Assembly: GCA_046080565.1 (NCBI GenBank)
Contig: JBJTUF010000344.1
Location: 1 to 31,211, forward strand
DNA length: 31,211 nt
Direction of reading: 5' to 3'
From: Cuspidothrix sp046080565
GTDB lineage: Bacteria; Cyanobacteriota; Cyanobacteriia; Cyanobacteriales; Nostocaceae
Shown here: one piece after another, positions 16,201 through 24,365 of the stretch
Layout: every line of letters begins with the position of its first letter
Numbering within the stretch: the stretch's first letter is position 1
The notes under the pieces: model-generated
Database searches by the model: none
The model's input: only the letters and a program-made list of their open reading frames with translations
Told to the model about the DNA's origin: nothing
Translations under genes and position numbers: made by a program

Positions 16201-18552
16201 ACTTTCATCAGTGAAAATGTCGAGTTGATTTTGGGTTATTCTCCCCAAGTATTTATAGAAGAAGGGGGATTTTGGTATGAATATATTCATCCTGAAGATA
16301 GAGATCGGGTATTGGCAGGATTAGCTAGTTTAGAATTTGGCAGTAACTATTCCTTGGAATATCGCTTACGGTGTGCTAATGGTGAATATCGGTGGTTCTT
16401 TGCCCAGTTACGATTAATTAGAGATCAACAAGATACTCCTTTAGAATGTGTGGGTTATTTAGTAGATATTAGCGATCGCAAAACCGCCGAAAAAATTCTC
16501 GAACAACAGGTACAAAGAGAACGATTATTAAAACAAATCACCGACGAAATCCGCCAAAGTCTAGAACCTCAAAAACTATTTGAAACTTCTGCCAACCGCA
16601 TTGGTGAAGCCTTTAAAGTAGATCGTTGTTTGCTGCATACCTATGAAAGTGATCCACCAGAACATTTACCAGTAGTAGCAGAATATTTAAGTCCGGGCGT
16701 AGGTTCAATTAAAGGATTATTGGGGCCAATAGCTGGTAATCCCCAAATTCATCAAATTCTTCAGCAAGATACAGCGATCGCTATTTATGATGTATTTACT
16801 GATCCCTTGGTATTATCAAAAATCGAAACTTCTCGACAAATTGGACTGCAATCAATATTAGCAATTCGCACATCCTACCAAGGCAAACCCAATGGACTGA
16901 TTTGTTTACATCAATGCTATCATCACCGAGATTGGAATAATGAAGATATTGGACTCTTAGAAGCTGTAGCTGCTCAAGTGGGGATTGCGATCGCCCATAC
17001 TAAACTCCTCCAAGAAGCCAAAAACCGGCAAATAGAACTCGCTCAACAAAATTTAGCCCTAGAAGCCGCCACAGAAAAAGCTCAAGCTGCAAGTCGTACC
17101 AAGAGTGAATTTCTCGCTAACATGAGTCATGAAATTCGTACTCCCATGAATGCGATTTTAGGATTTGCCGAACTGTTACAAAATCTCGTCAGTGATGATT
17201 TAGCCCAAAGTTATCTTCAAGCCATTCAAACCAATGGCCGCACCTTATTAACTTTAATTAACGACATCCTCGATTTATCCAAAGTTGAAGCCGGTAAACT
17301 TAAACTCAACTATGAAACTGTCAATCTGCCCTCCTTACTGCAAGACATTCAACAAATGTTTGTGCAAAGAGCCAAAGAAAAAGGACTGTTTTTAAATCTG
17401 CAAGTTGAAAAATCCATCCCCATCGAAATATATATTGATGAAGTTCGACTAAGGCAGATTTTAGTAAATATTGTCGGCAACGCCATCAAATTTACCGAAC
17501 GAGGAGGCATCTCCATCCTTGTTCATAGTCGCATCAACAGGAAAATAGACAACATAGCCCATTTAGAAATAGCCGTTTCTGATACAGGTATTGGCATCTC
17601 CCCACGGGATCAAATGTTAATTTTTGACGCTTTTCGTCAAAGTCAAGGACAAAGTAATCGCAAATATGGCGGTACAGGACTAGGATTAACAATCAGCCGA
17701 CGATTAACACAAATGATGGGCGGTACAATTGAAGTCATCAGCGAATTGGGACGCGGTAGCACCTTCACTTTAATATTTCCCGAAATTACAGTTACTCAAA
17801 CCACCTCAACTTCATCCGCAACAACCCGTGAAAACCATGATTTAAGTAAATTTTCGGCTCTAAAAATTCTCATTGTTGATGACGTACAATCTAACCGAGA
17901 TTTACTCCACGCTTATTTTAACTCTACCCCCCATCAAATCATGATGGCAGATAATGGTGAAATCGCCTTGCAATTAGCCATTGAACATCATCCTAATTTA
18001 ATATTACTGGATTTAGTCATGCCGCAAATGGACGGACTAACTGTTTTACAAACACTAAAGCAAAATCCCGTCACACAAAATATTTGCGTCATCATGGTAA
18101 CAGCTTCCATTCAAGAACAAGACTTTGAAGAATTACAAACCCTTGCCCAAGGTTTTTTACGCAAACCAGTTAGTCGTCAAGATCTTTTAAATGAATTAGA
18201 ACGGTTATTTCCCACCCAGCTATTAGCAGAGTCGAAGCCAAGTCCTTTATCAGACACAACCATAGTAAAAATGTCGTCTCAAGCATTGGCTAGGCTACCA
18301 GAACTGATAAAATTACTCCATCAGGAAGAGGCATCTGTTTGGAAAACTTTACATCAAACCCTGTTGATAGACCAATTACGATCCTTTGCTCTGAGATTAC
18401 AAAGCTGGTCAAAACAATATGAATGTCCCTATTTAGGAGAATACGCCACCATTCTCAAAAACCAAATTGATACCTTTGATTTGGCTTATCTTGCAAACAC
18501 TGTAGCTGAATTTCCCCAAATTATTCAAACCTTAGAAAAATTTCTATATTAA
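13222..18552 (+). CDS. CheB-CheR-PAS-GAF-histidine kinase-REC hybrid signalling protein
   Basis: This is a 1776-residue sensor that joins chemotaxis-type and two-component modules. Order by residue: CheB methylesterase-like domain (about 10-195; Ser17 in GASAGG, His44, Asp138 in GTGSDGTRG); CheR methyltransferase (about 214-475; SAM motif near ACATGEEAYS); a coiled coil of repeated NEEL units (about 646-719); three PAS-like domains (about 720-830, 843-956, 971-1090); GAF (about 1098-1263); HisKA with His1303 in NMSHEIRTP; HATPase with DTGIGIS and GGTGLGL; REC with Asp1597; and a helical C-terminus (about 1690-1776) that may be Hpt-like. The CheB triad is complete. No membrane segment was seen. 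The neighbouring REC-GGDEF gene is the likely output partner. What it methylates or senses is unknown. Confidence 0.92.
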   Translation: MSEETKNHCFVVGIGASAGGLRALEEFFDNMPADSGAAFVVVQHLSPDFKSLMKELLERRTRMIVKRVQSGMQIEPNTVYLITPQNNLVVNDGTLDLIQQSEPPRQQPNFPIDIFLDSLSRDRGDQAMGVILSGTGSDGTRGIQSISESGGLTFVQSPGTAEFDGMPQSAIATGIVDQVLAPAEMARTIYEIIQMQRQGTTPGESLLPELESEKLRTIIQILNQYEKLDFSYYKPSTLSRRIYRRCSLSGYNVLDDYVKYLTNSSEERALLRDDLMIGVTRFFRDSEAWEYLDVEVLPELISPLENGQQLRVWVTACATGEEAYSMAILIDEVINRLGKQLSVKIFATDIDAAALSKAAEGIYPESISIDVSRKRLEKYFTFRNRNFHVSRALREMIIFAPHNLAKNAGFTRMHLISCRNVLIYMQPILQQHVMRMLHFSLMHKGILFLGAAETPGELIEEFSPLYEKFKIYQKRRNIRLPILNQNLEYVTPVVSRPSQIRRGTVQFDPALAAAFNAFARRRQCTCLLVNDDLELFHVVTDAVEIMQVPEGQMTRAIADLVPQTLKLPINTALHRAKRERRPVLYGNIHLNQGDRIRSVNLEVTYHSGDTRMTDFFMLIIENEERPSSPNRPEAFQQDAEATQRILDLEYELQQTRENLQATIEELETTNEEQQATNEELLASNEELQSTNEELHSVNEELYTVNTEYQTKIRQLLELSNDVDNLLRSSEIGVIFLDRELQIRKFTPAATPAINLLETDVERPIQHITHNMNCSNLLQLLRQVVETERPIEQEVKLNNTENHLLMRLYPYLRDDGQADGVVITFVNINEIKQVQQALQRRTEELEKLYNTNPVGLVLHDQELRFVRINEAMAEINGLSANAHIGKQLREVLPDLADRVEPILRQVLTKGKPIRNLEISGCTPAQPHVQRHWIASYYPVNQPDGGKAVSAVVVEITELKQAQMALRQSEERLRTLMNSSQTILFSCQLTGDYEATFISENVELILGYSPQVFIEEGGFWYEYIHPEDRDRVLAGLASLEFGSNYSLEYRLRCANGEYRWFFAQLRLIRDQQDTPLECVGYLVDISDRKTAEKILEQQVQRERLLKQITDEIRQSLEPQKLFETSANRIGEAFKVDRCLLHTYESDPPEHLPVVAEYLSPGVGSIKGLLGPIAGNPQIHQILQQDTAIAIYDVFTDPLVLSKIETSRQIGLQSILAIRTSYQGKPNGLICLHQCYHHRDWNNEDIGLLEAVAAQVGIAIAHTKLLQEAKNRQIELAQQNLALEAATEKAQAASRTKSEFLANMSHEIRTPMNAILGFAELLQNLVSDDLAQSYLQAIQTNGRTLLTLINDILDLSKVEAGKLKLNYETVNLPSLLQDIQQMFVQRAKEKGLFLNLQVEKSIPIEIYIDEVRLRQILVNIVGNAIKFTERGGISILVHSRINRKIDNIAHLEIAVSDTGIGISPRDQMLIFDAFRQSQGQSNRKYGGTGLGLTISRRLTQMMGGTIEVISELGRGSTFTLIFPEITVTQTTSTSSATTRENHDLSKFSALKILIVDDVQSNRDLLHAYFNSTPHQIMMADNGEIALQLAIEHHPNLILLDLVMPQMDGLTVLQTLKQNPVTQNICVIMVTASIQEQDFEELQTLAQGFLRKPVSRQDLLNELERLFPTQLLAESKPSPLSDTTIVKMSSQALARLPELIKLLHQEEASVWKTLHQTLLIDQLRSFALRLQSWSKQYECPYLGEYATILKNQIDTFDLAYLANTVAEFPQIIQTLEKFLY

Positions 18553-18578
18553 ACGCAGAAGGCAAAAGGTAGAAGTAG

Positions 18579-18597
18579 GGGCGGGGTTTCTCCGCCC
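18579..18597. terminator. GC-rich hairpin after the hybrid kinase gene
   Basis: GGGCGG (18579-18584) pairs with CCGCCC (18592-18597) around a 7-base loop, 26 bases after the stop. The downstream ATTAAGGAGTTCAG also occurs, inverted, next to the hairpin at 9969-9988, so this is a dispersed element. There is no T-run, so termination is only possible. Confidence 0.45.
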
Positions 18598-18662
18598 ATT
18601 AACATTAAGGAGTTCAGGAACAAAAAATCACCAATTACCAATTCCCTGTTACTTATTAAATA

Positions 18663-19937
18663 ATGGAAAAAATTACTTTTAATCCGCAAGATTGCACTAT
18701 ATTAATAGTTGATGACCTTATTCAAAATATTCAGGTCTTAGGCAGAACTTTAGAAACACAAGGTTATTCTATTACCTATGCTTTAAGTGGTAAGGAAGCC
18801 CTACAACGGCTGCAAGCAATTCAGCCAGATTTAATTTTATTAGATTTATTAATGCCTGAGATGAGTGGCTTAGAAGTTTGTGACATTATTAAGAAAAACC
18901 CTGAATATTTTCATATACCAATTTTATTCCTCACAGCTAGTCATGAAGAAGAACATCTAATAGAAGCCTTTGAAAAAGGGGCGGCTGATTATGTAACTAA
19001 ACCTTTTCGCGCTACAGAATTGTTAGCTCGTGTTCGCACACATATTCAACTTAAACGGCAAACTCGGCAGTTACAACAAAGTGAACAGAAACTTAATACC
19101 ATTGTTACTTATATTAAAGATGGAATTTTAATTATTGATGAAGCTGGAGTTGTCAAATTTGCTAATCCTGCCGCAGCCCAAATGTTTGATCGCAAATTAT
19201 CTGATTTAATTAACCATGAATTAGGACTGCCTATTGTAGTGGAAAAATTTGCCGAAATTGATATTATTCGTTCTAATGGCATTCTCGGCCGTGCAGAAAT
19301 TACTGTAGCTAATACCGAATGGTTAGAACAACAAGTATCTATCGTTTCGATGCGTGATGTCAGCGAACGCAATCAAATTGAAAAAAAATTACGAATTGCC
19401 TTAAATAAACAGAAAGTATTAAGTCAAAAACTCAAAAAAATAGCTAATACTGACGTATTAACGGGAATTCCTAATAGACGACATATTTTATCTATTTTGA
19501 AAAAAGAATTCCAATGCAGTCAACGTTATCACCACAACTTTTCAGTTCTGATAATTGATATTGATAATTTTAAATCTGTCAATGATACCTATGGACATCC
19601 CATTGGCGATATTGTATTACAAGAAATATGCCAATTTTTAGTTAATTATTTGCGAAATGTTGATGCAATTGGACGTTTAGGAGGTGAAGAATTTATTGCT
19701 ATTTTACCAGCTACAGAGTTACAAGGAGCTATAGAAGTAGCCCAGCGTTTGTGTGAGCAAATTCGGAATTTGGAGATAGATATTACTCAGAAAATAGTCA
19801 AAATTACTGTGAGTATTGGAGTCACAAGTTATCAAGTTAATGATCTCAATGATACAGCCCTTTTAAAACGTGCTGATGATGCCCTTTATCAAGCTAAAGC
19901 AGAAGGACACGATCGCATCATCGCAATTTCTGAATGA
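18663..19937 (+). CDS. response regulator-PAS-diguanylate cyclase
   Basis: This 424-residue protein would make c-di-GMP under control of phosphorylation. REC domain (about 10-130): Asp16-17 acidic pair, phospho-acceptor Asp61 in LILLDLLMPEMSG, and Lys113 in VTKPF. A PAS-like domain follows (about 140-235). The GGDEF domain (about 260-424) carries the active-site GGEEF at 340-344. An RxxD inhibitory I-site (RNVD, 331-334) lies exactly five residues before it, so product feedback is expected. It is soluble. It follows the CheB/CheR hybrid kinase gene by 110 bases on the same strand, so phosphotransfer between the two is a natural inference, not shown. A double hairpin follows the stop. Confidence 0.93.
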   Translation: MEKITFNPQDCTILIVDDLIQNIQVLGRTLETQGYSITYALSGKEALQRLQAIQPDLILLDLLMPEMSGLEVCDIIKKNPEYFHIPILFLTASHEEEHLIEAFEKGAADYVTKPFRATELLARVRTHIQLKRQTRQLQQSEQKLNTIVTYIKDGILIIDEAGVVKFANPAAAQMFDRKLSDLINHELGLPIVVEKFAEIDIIRSNGILGRAEITVANTEWLEQQVSIVSMRDVSERNQIEKKLRIALNKQKVLSQKLKKIANTDVLTGIPNRRHILSILKKEFQCSQRYHHNFSVLIIDIDNFKSVNDTYGHPIGDIVLQEICQFLVNYLRNVDAIGRLGGEEFIAILPATELQGAIEVAQRLCEQIRNLEIDITQKIVKITVSIGVTSYQVNDLNDTALLKRADDALYQAKAEGHDRIIAISE

Positions 19938-19974
19938 AGTTGAGAAGACGATAAAACATAGAGATTTCTGTTTG

Positions 19975-20017
19975 TAGTGAGGAATTTATTCCTCATTTGA
20001 GGACTGAAGTCCTCACT
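19975..20017 (-). repeat. 43-bp double-hairpin repeat, copy 2
   Basis: Two palindromes lie side by side: TGAGGAATTTATTCCTCA and GAGGACTGAAGTCCTC. It is the reverse complement of 12932-12974 at 39 of 43 bases. It lies 37 bases after the diguanylate cyclase gene and before an opposing gene, where it could end transcription both ways. Confidence 0.75.
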
Positions 20018-20079
20018 ACGTACTGATTTTTTACACTGCTTAATCTATTTTGATTTATTCTCATCTACTGACTTATTAC

Positions 20080-20478
20080 CTAATAAGATTTACCATCACT
20101 GCCAAAGTATTCTCTGTAGCTACAAATTTTATCATCGCGCACATCAAAGGCAACTGCAACCCGATTTTTATAAGGTTGTCCAAATAAGTTTCCTTCATCC
20201 CGAAATTCAAAAATCACAGTTTTTTCATTGCTGGTAATATTGTCCAAGGAAGTAATTTTTATTCCTGGACTAAACGCTTCAGAAACGTAGGTAAAAAATT
20301 CTTTAGCCCGTTCTTTACCTACATTTAAACCGTGAAATTTTCCCGTAGGAAACCAAAAGGTAAAATCATCGGTGAGCATATCGAGAAAATTTTGCCAGTT
20401 ACCAGTTCCTAAACCTTGGGTAAAATAATCAAATGCTTGTTGAGCAATTTTTAATGTCTTTTCCGATGTATTTGTCAT
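20080..20478 (-). CDS. SnoaL / NTF2-like protein
   Basis: This is a small alpha+beta cone-fold protein of the SnoaL/ketosteroid isomerase-like group. The start is taken at ATG 20478 (MTNTSEKTLKIAQQAF), with GGAAC about 8 bases before it, giving 132 residues; an upstream ATG at 20508 would add ten residues. The fold features are present: first helix with AFDYFTQGLGTGNWQNFLDMLTDDFTFWFPTG, the strand GLNVGKERAKEFFTYV, and the final sheet IFEFRDEGNLFGQPYKNRVAVAF with DKICSYREYFG. Such proteins may be isomerases, dehydratases or simply ligand-binding. It is the last gene of the minus-strand run from 27419, after a gap of about 200 bases containing repeats, so it may have its own promoter. Confidence 0.85.
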   Translation of the reverse strand: MTNTSEKTLKIAQQAFDYFTQGLGTGNWQNFLDMLTDDFTFWFPTGKFHGLNVGKERAKEFFTYVSEAFSPGIKITSLDNITSNEKTVIFEFRDEGNLFGQPYKNRVAVAFDVRDDKICSYREYFGSDGKSY

Positions 20479-20560
20479 TATAGCCGTTCCTATGCTAGTG
20501 AGGTACAAAGTTTTTTCGTTTTATACCAATTCTGTATGAAGATGCGCTGAATTAAGATAA

Positions 20561-20585
20561 ACGAACCACTCCAGACACAGAGAGA
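20561..20585 (+). repeat. dispersed repeat (ACGAACCACTCCAG type), copy 1
   Basis: ACGAACCACTCCAGACACAG and the following AGAGA match 21725-21749 with few differences and in the same orientation. It is followed at 20629-20647 by heptamers of the GGGAACA type. Both are typical filler between cyanobacterial genes. Confidence 0.7.
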
Positions 20586-20681
20586 AAAGTTCAAAAATTT
20601 GGCGCAGCCTCACAAAGAAATGGTATTAGGGAACAGGGAACAGGGAATAAATTTGTCTGTACTTCATTAAACTGGAAAACT

Positions 20682-21710
20682 CTATAATTTAACTACTACC
20701 TTACCGCAATTTTTACCATTTAATAGATGTTGAACAGCATCAGGAATAGATTCTAAACCATTAAATTGAGTCTGATCAACAGCAACTTTAATTTTACCAA
20801 TGTAGAACAAATTGAGTAATCTTTCCCTAGCTTCTGGGATATATTCTTTATAATGTGGCATCAGAAAACCACGTACAGAAGCAGCTTTCCAAAATATTTG
20901 ATGATAAATTCGAGATTGGGTAATTTGCTCAATAATTTTGCCATATTCAGCAATAAAACCGACAACAACCAAACGCCCCCGCACGGCTAAATTTTCTAAG
21001 CAAGTATCAAAAATTTGTTTACCGACACAATCAAAAATTAAATCTATTCCTTGGGGATATTCTTTTTTCAGAACTTCGTTGAGGTTTTCTTGATGATAAT
21101 TAATAATGCGTAGGTTTTGCCCACCAGACGCATCCTCACCCAACTTTTTTAATAATTGCACCTTCTCATCAGAACCACACACAGCAATGACATGATTACC
21201 AGCTAATTTTGCTAATTGTACCGCAATATGACCAGTTCCTCCGGCTGCTGCTGTCACTAAAACAACTTCATTACTACCCATTTCTCCTGCTTGTTCTAAT
21301 GCGACTAAAGCTGATATTCCTGTAGGCATTAATGTTAAAATTTCTGGTGTTGCTTCCCGGACTTTAATGGCTAATTTAGCATCAATAACCTGATATTCTC
21401 GATAACCTCCACCACGCACATTAGTAACAACAGCATCACCAACTTGGAAATTATGAATATTTTCCCCAACTGCGACAACTTCCCCCACTGCTTCCACACC
21501 TAAATCAAAAGGTGGAGTTAAATTTACATAAGGAACTTCACCCCGACATAATAAACTATCAAACCCACCATTAACACCAGCAAATTTATTTTTAATTAGC
21601 AGTTCATCGGGTGCCGGTTCGGGGATAGGAATTTCCACAATTTCTACAGCAGATTTAAAATCTTGATGCAATTGTTTTGCGATGAGTTTTTTGTAAGTTT
21701 TGATAGACAT
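20682..21710 (-). CDS. MDR-family NAD(P)H-dependent oxidoreductase (PTGR/quinone reductase type)
   Basis: This is a zinc-free medium-chain dehydrogenase/reductase, 342 residues. The N-terminal GroES-like part has VNGGFDSLLCRGEVP, where zinc ligands would be in alcohol dehydrogenases but are absent. The Rossmann part has VLVTAAAGGTGHIAVQLAKLAG, the AAGGTG nucleotide motif of the quinone reductase and prostaglandin reductase groups. The C-terminal part has FDCVGKQIFDTCLENLAVRGRLVVVGF and closes with KNCGKVVVKL. The expected reaction is NADPH-dependent reduction of an alpha,beta-unsaturated ketone or quinone, and the substrate is unknown. It lies 89 bases after the DUF4437 gene on the same strand. 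Confidence 0.9.
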   Translation of the reverse strand: MSIKTYKKLIAKQLHQDFKSAVEIVEIPIPEPAPDELLIKNKFAGVNGGFDSLLCRGEVPYVNLTPPFDLGVEAVGEVVAVGENIHNFQVGDAVVTNVRGGGYREYQVIDAKLAIKVREATPEILTLMPTGISALVALEQAGEMGSNEVVLVTAAAGGTGHIAVQLAKLAGNHVIAVCGSDEKVQLLKKLGEDASGGQNLRIINYHQENLNEVLKKEYPQGIDLIFDCVGKQIFDTCLENLAVRGRLVVVGFIAEYGKIIEQITQSRIYHQIFWKAASVRGFLMPHYKEYIPEARERLLNLFYIGKIKVAVDQTQFNGLESIPDAVQHLLNGKNCGKVVVKL

Positions 21711-21724
21711 TTTTAGAGTTTTTT

Positions 21725-21749
21725 ACGAACCACTCCAGGCACAGAGATC
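21725..21749 (+). repeat. dispersed repeat (ACGAACCACTCCAG type), copy 2
   Basis: ACGAACCACTCCAGGCACAG followed by AGATC closely matches 20561-20585 in the same orientation. It sits in the gap between two minus-strand genes. A CATCTTTTATCTTTCATCTTT filler follows it. Confidence 0.7.
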
Positions 21750-21799
21750 ACAGAGAAAGAAAAATTTTTTTCATCTTTTATCTTTCATCTTTACTTGAT

Positions 21800-22696
21800 T
21801 TATCCTTTTTCTGTATATGAAGCAACTGTACCAATTTTTGATAAATCTCTATCAATTCTGATAAAAAATAAGCCCCCATCATCGGTTCTGTGCCAAGGTG
21901 AAGTAACAAAACTGGGACAATAGCTAAAATGGTCTTTTGTGAAGTGATAATCTCCCATATCGCAATATCCAGCTAAACAATAACCCTCTTCATTATATGA
22001 CTGAATCATCTTATTTATGCCATCATAATGAGGCAAAATTGCCAACAACCATACACCACCACCATTAGCATCTTTTCGCAAATACTTCTTTTTAGCTACT
22101 TCAAATTGAACTGTATCTGTTTTTCCCCAAGGTAATAATTTACTATCTAAAACTGGGATAAATTCACTTAATTTAGCATCTGGGTGATTATCTTCTAGAT
22201 ATTTATATTCAATCAAACCATTTTCCATCCACAGAATTTCTACTTCTTCACCATCTAAAACTTGCCAATCACCTAATTTTACTCCTGCGGGAATAAAAGA
22301 ATAACAATGCTTAGTTAATTGCCATTCACCAATTTTAATTTTACCTTTCAAGATAAACAATTCTAAATCAGCCGTAAAAATGCCAGCAGGTGCTTGAAAG
22401 TTAGGTGGTAAAATTACTTTAGAAGTAGATGCACCACAATCATGCCAAGTTAGCACCTGACGACTTCCAGAAATTACACTATCAGGCATTCCTTTGATTT
22501 TCCATTGCTGTTCTTTTGGGACATCATTAGTATCAAAAAACTGGTATTGACGAGGTACGAATTCAGGTGAAACTGCTGTTTTTCTTCCTGATAAATTCAT
22601 TTTTCCTTTACCATCTCCACCCCAATCTTCTGGAATAGATGGTGTGTGTAAATGAATTTGATTAGCTTCTTGATTTGTATATTGTTGGTTTTGCAT
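21800..22696 (-). CDS. DUF4437 (cupin-like) protein
   Basis: This 298-residue protein has two cupin-like barrels and matches my recollection of DUF4437. The first barrel (about residues 75-155) includes RQVLTWHDCG, then FTADLELFILKGKIKIGEW, HCYSFIPAGVKLGDW and EILWMENG. The second (about 205-285) includes VWLLAILPHYDG, GYCLAGYCDMGDYHF and the ending SPWHRTDDGGLFFIRIDRD. The histidines in HYDG, DYHF and PWH could bind metal, but the usual cupin metal-ligand set is not certain. The ATG at 22696 is 42 bases after the hisS stop, so the two genes are probably co-transcribed. No activity is known to me. Confidence 0.75.
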   Translation of the reverse strand: MQNQQYTNQEANQIHLHTPSIPEDWGGDGKGKMNLSGRKTAVSPEFVPRQYQFFDTNDVPKEQQWKIKGMPDSVISGSRQVLTWHDCGASTSKVILPPNFQAPAGIFTADLELFILKGKIKIGEWQLTKHCYSFIPAGVKLGDWQVLDGEEVEILWMENGLIEYKYLEDNHPDAKLSEFIPVLDSKLLPWGKTDTVQFEVAKKKYLRKDANGGGVWLLAILPHYDGINKMIQSYNEEGYCLAGYCDMGDYHFTKDHFSYCPSFVTSPWHRTDDGGLFFIRIDRDLSKIGTVASYTEKG

Positions 22697-22738
22697 ATTG
22701 CTACAAACAAATATTCTGACTCCTGAATTCTTACCTGA

Positions 22739-24127
22739 TTACATCAGTCTTCTTTTTACTTCCTCAGCTAAATCTGCTAAAGCTACCTCCATTTGTTCAC
22801 CTGATTGTAAATCCTTTAATGATGATTTTTGGGCTGCCGCTTCATCAGCACCAATGATAACACAAAATCTAATTCCCTGTTTATCTGCGGCTTGAAATTG
22901 TTTACCTAATTGTTTTTTTTCAAAGTTAGTCACAACATTAATTCCTGCTTGTCTTAATTGTTGTGATACCTTTAAATAAACAGGTATTAAATCTTCCTGC
23001 ATATTCACTACCATAACTTGCGCTGGTGTAGCAGATAAGGTATTAAGAATACCAGCTTTTAACAACCGACTAATTAACCGAGTTAAACCAATAGAAATAC
23101 CGACTCCCGGCATTTTTTCGCCTAAAAACATTCCCACTAATTCCTCATATCTGCCACCAGAACAGATACTACCTAAAGCTTCATGACCAATTAATGTAGT
23201 TTCGTAAACTGTGCCAGTATAGTAATTTAAGCCCCGCGCAATAGATAAATCAATACAGAAACATTTATCAGCAACTCCTAAATTTCTCACTCCATTAATT
23301 ACAGTTTCTAATTCAGTAACTCCTAAAATAAACTGTTCTGCTGCTGGTAAATTATTGCCTAAATGTTTGAGTTTATCTAAAATATTATCAACACTACCAT
23401 CAATTTTAATAAACTCAATAATTTTCTCTGTTTGTTCTGAGGAAATACCAGCTTTTTCTAATTCTTGTTTTACTTTTGCTTCGCCAATTTTCTCCAAATT
23501 ATCAATAATGGCAATACAAGCTTTAATTTGGTTTTCAGCTACACCTACAGAGGCAAAGAAACCTGTGAGAATTTTCCGGTTATTGATGCGAATAATAAAA
23601 TCACCAATATTAATTCTTTCAAAAATTTCGGTGATAATTGCCGGCATTTGGGCATCATATAATAAACTCAGTTTACCACGGGCAACTACATCAATATCAC
23701 ATTGGCGAAACTGGCGAAAACGTCCATCTTTTGCCCTTTCTCCCCGAAAAACCATATCCATTTGATAACGGGCAAAGGGAAAGGTTAATTCATTCAAATG
23801 ACGGGCAATATACGCCGCAAAAGGAACAGTTTGATCAAATTTTAAAGCCCTTGCTTCTGAACCAGTTTCCCCAGATTTATCTTTTTCGGCTTGGCGATTT
23901 GGTGGTAAAATTGGCTCAATTCCATAGATAATATTATCACCTTGATTACCCTTAGCTTGCAGCACTTCTAACCGTTCTACGGCTGGGGTTTCAATGGGTG
24001 TAAAACCATAACTTTCAAAAACTTTACGAATTATATCTAATAAATATACTTCCAGCCGCTTTTCACTGGGGAGAAATTCGGGAAAACCGCTAGGAGTAGA
24101 AAAGTTAATTTTGTCACTTTTTGTCAT
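22739..24127 (-). CDS. hisS: histidine--tRNA ligase
   Basis: HisRS charges tRNA-His. The 462-residue protein has a class II catalytic core: motif 1 region near FESYGFTPIETP, motif 2 near FRGERAKDGRFRQFRQCDIDV, the histidine-specific loop ARGLNYYTGTVYE, and motif 3 near PGVGISIGLTRL. A full C-terminal anticodon-binding domain follows (from about residue 367). The length is that of cyanobacterial HisRS, longer than the E. coli form. In the RGL(D)YY motif this copy has Asn where Asp is usual; the Arg is kept, so activity is expected. The ATG at 24127 has AAGG about 6 bases ahead. It sits within a minus-strand set of metabolic genes, possibly by chance. Confidence 0.97.
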   Translation of the reverse strand: MTKSDKINFSTPSGFPEFLPSEKRLEVYLLDIIRKVFESYGFTPIETPAVERLEVLQAKGNQGDNIIYGIEPILPPNRQAEKDKSGETGSEARALKFDQTVPFAAYIARHLNELTFPFARYQMDMVFRGERAKDGRFRQFRQCDIDVVARGKLSLLYDAQMPAIITEIFERINIGDFIIRINNRKILTGFFASVGVAENQIKACIAIIDNLEKIGEAKVKQELEKAGISSEQTEKIIEFIKIDGSVDNILDKLKHLGNNLPAAEQFILGVTELETVINGVRNLGVADKCFCIDLSIARGLNYYTGTVYETTLIGHEALGSICSGGRYEELVGMFLGEKMPGVGISIGLTRLISRLLKAGILNTLSATPAQVMVVNMQEDLIPVYLKVSQQLRQAGINVVTNFEKKQLGKQFQAADKQGIRFCVIIGADEAAAQKSSLKDLQSGEQMEVALADLAEEVKRRLM

Positions 24128-24211
24128 GTTTTTACCTTGTATATGGAAAATTTAATCACAGACTTACTATCTTACAGCAGAAGTCAGAATTCAGAAAAGA
24201 ATGAGTATTTT

Positions 24212-24344
24212 TAGTAGCGTGGTAACCTTAAAGTAGTGCAAAAATATAGTTCTTGTGGTACAGACATCTTACCTGTACGGACGGGCTATAAGCCCATCCC
24301 AGCAGAGAGTTTTAATGCAACATTTTAGCCTTGCCACGCCACTA
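24212..24344. mobile_element. MITE-like element with 29-bp terminal inverted repeats
   Basis: The ends are 24212-24240 and, inverted, 24316-24344, both reading TAGT(A/G)GCGTGG, then A-A and TAAA, then TGCA. They match at 21 of 29 positions. The 133-bp element contains no ORF of note but two internal hairpins, GTACAG...CTGTAC and GGGC-TATA-AGCCC. It fits a miniature inverted-repeat transposable element, non-autonomous. Target duplications are not clear. It lies between the DUF3598-like gene and hisS, where it could affect their transcription. Confidence 0.7.
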
Positions 24345-24365
24345 CTTATCTGAATTTTTTAATTT

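Noticed and set aside
23355..23931. Overlapping plus-strand open frames opposite hisS
   Set aside because: They are antisense to a clear, full-length hisS, show no protein family features and have no ribosome sites.
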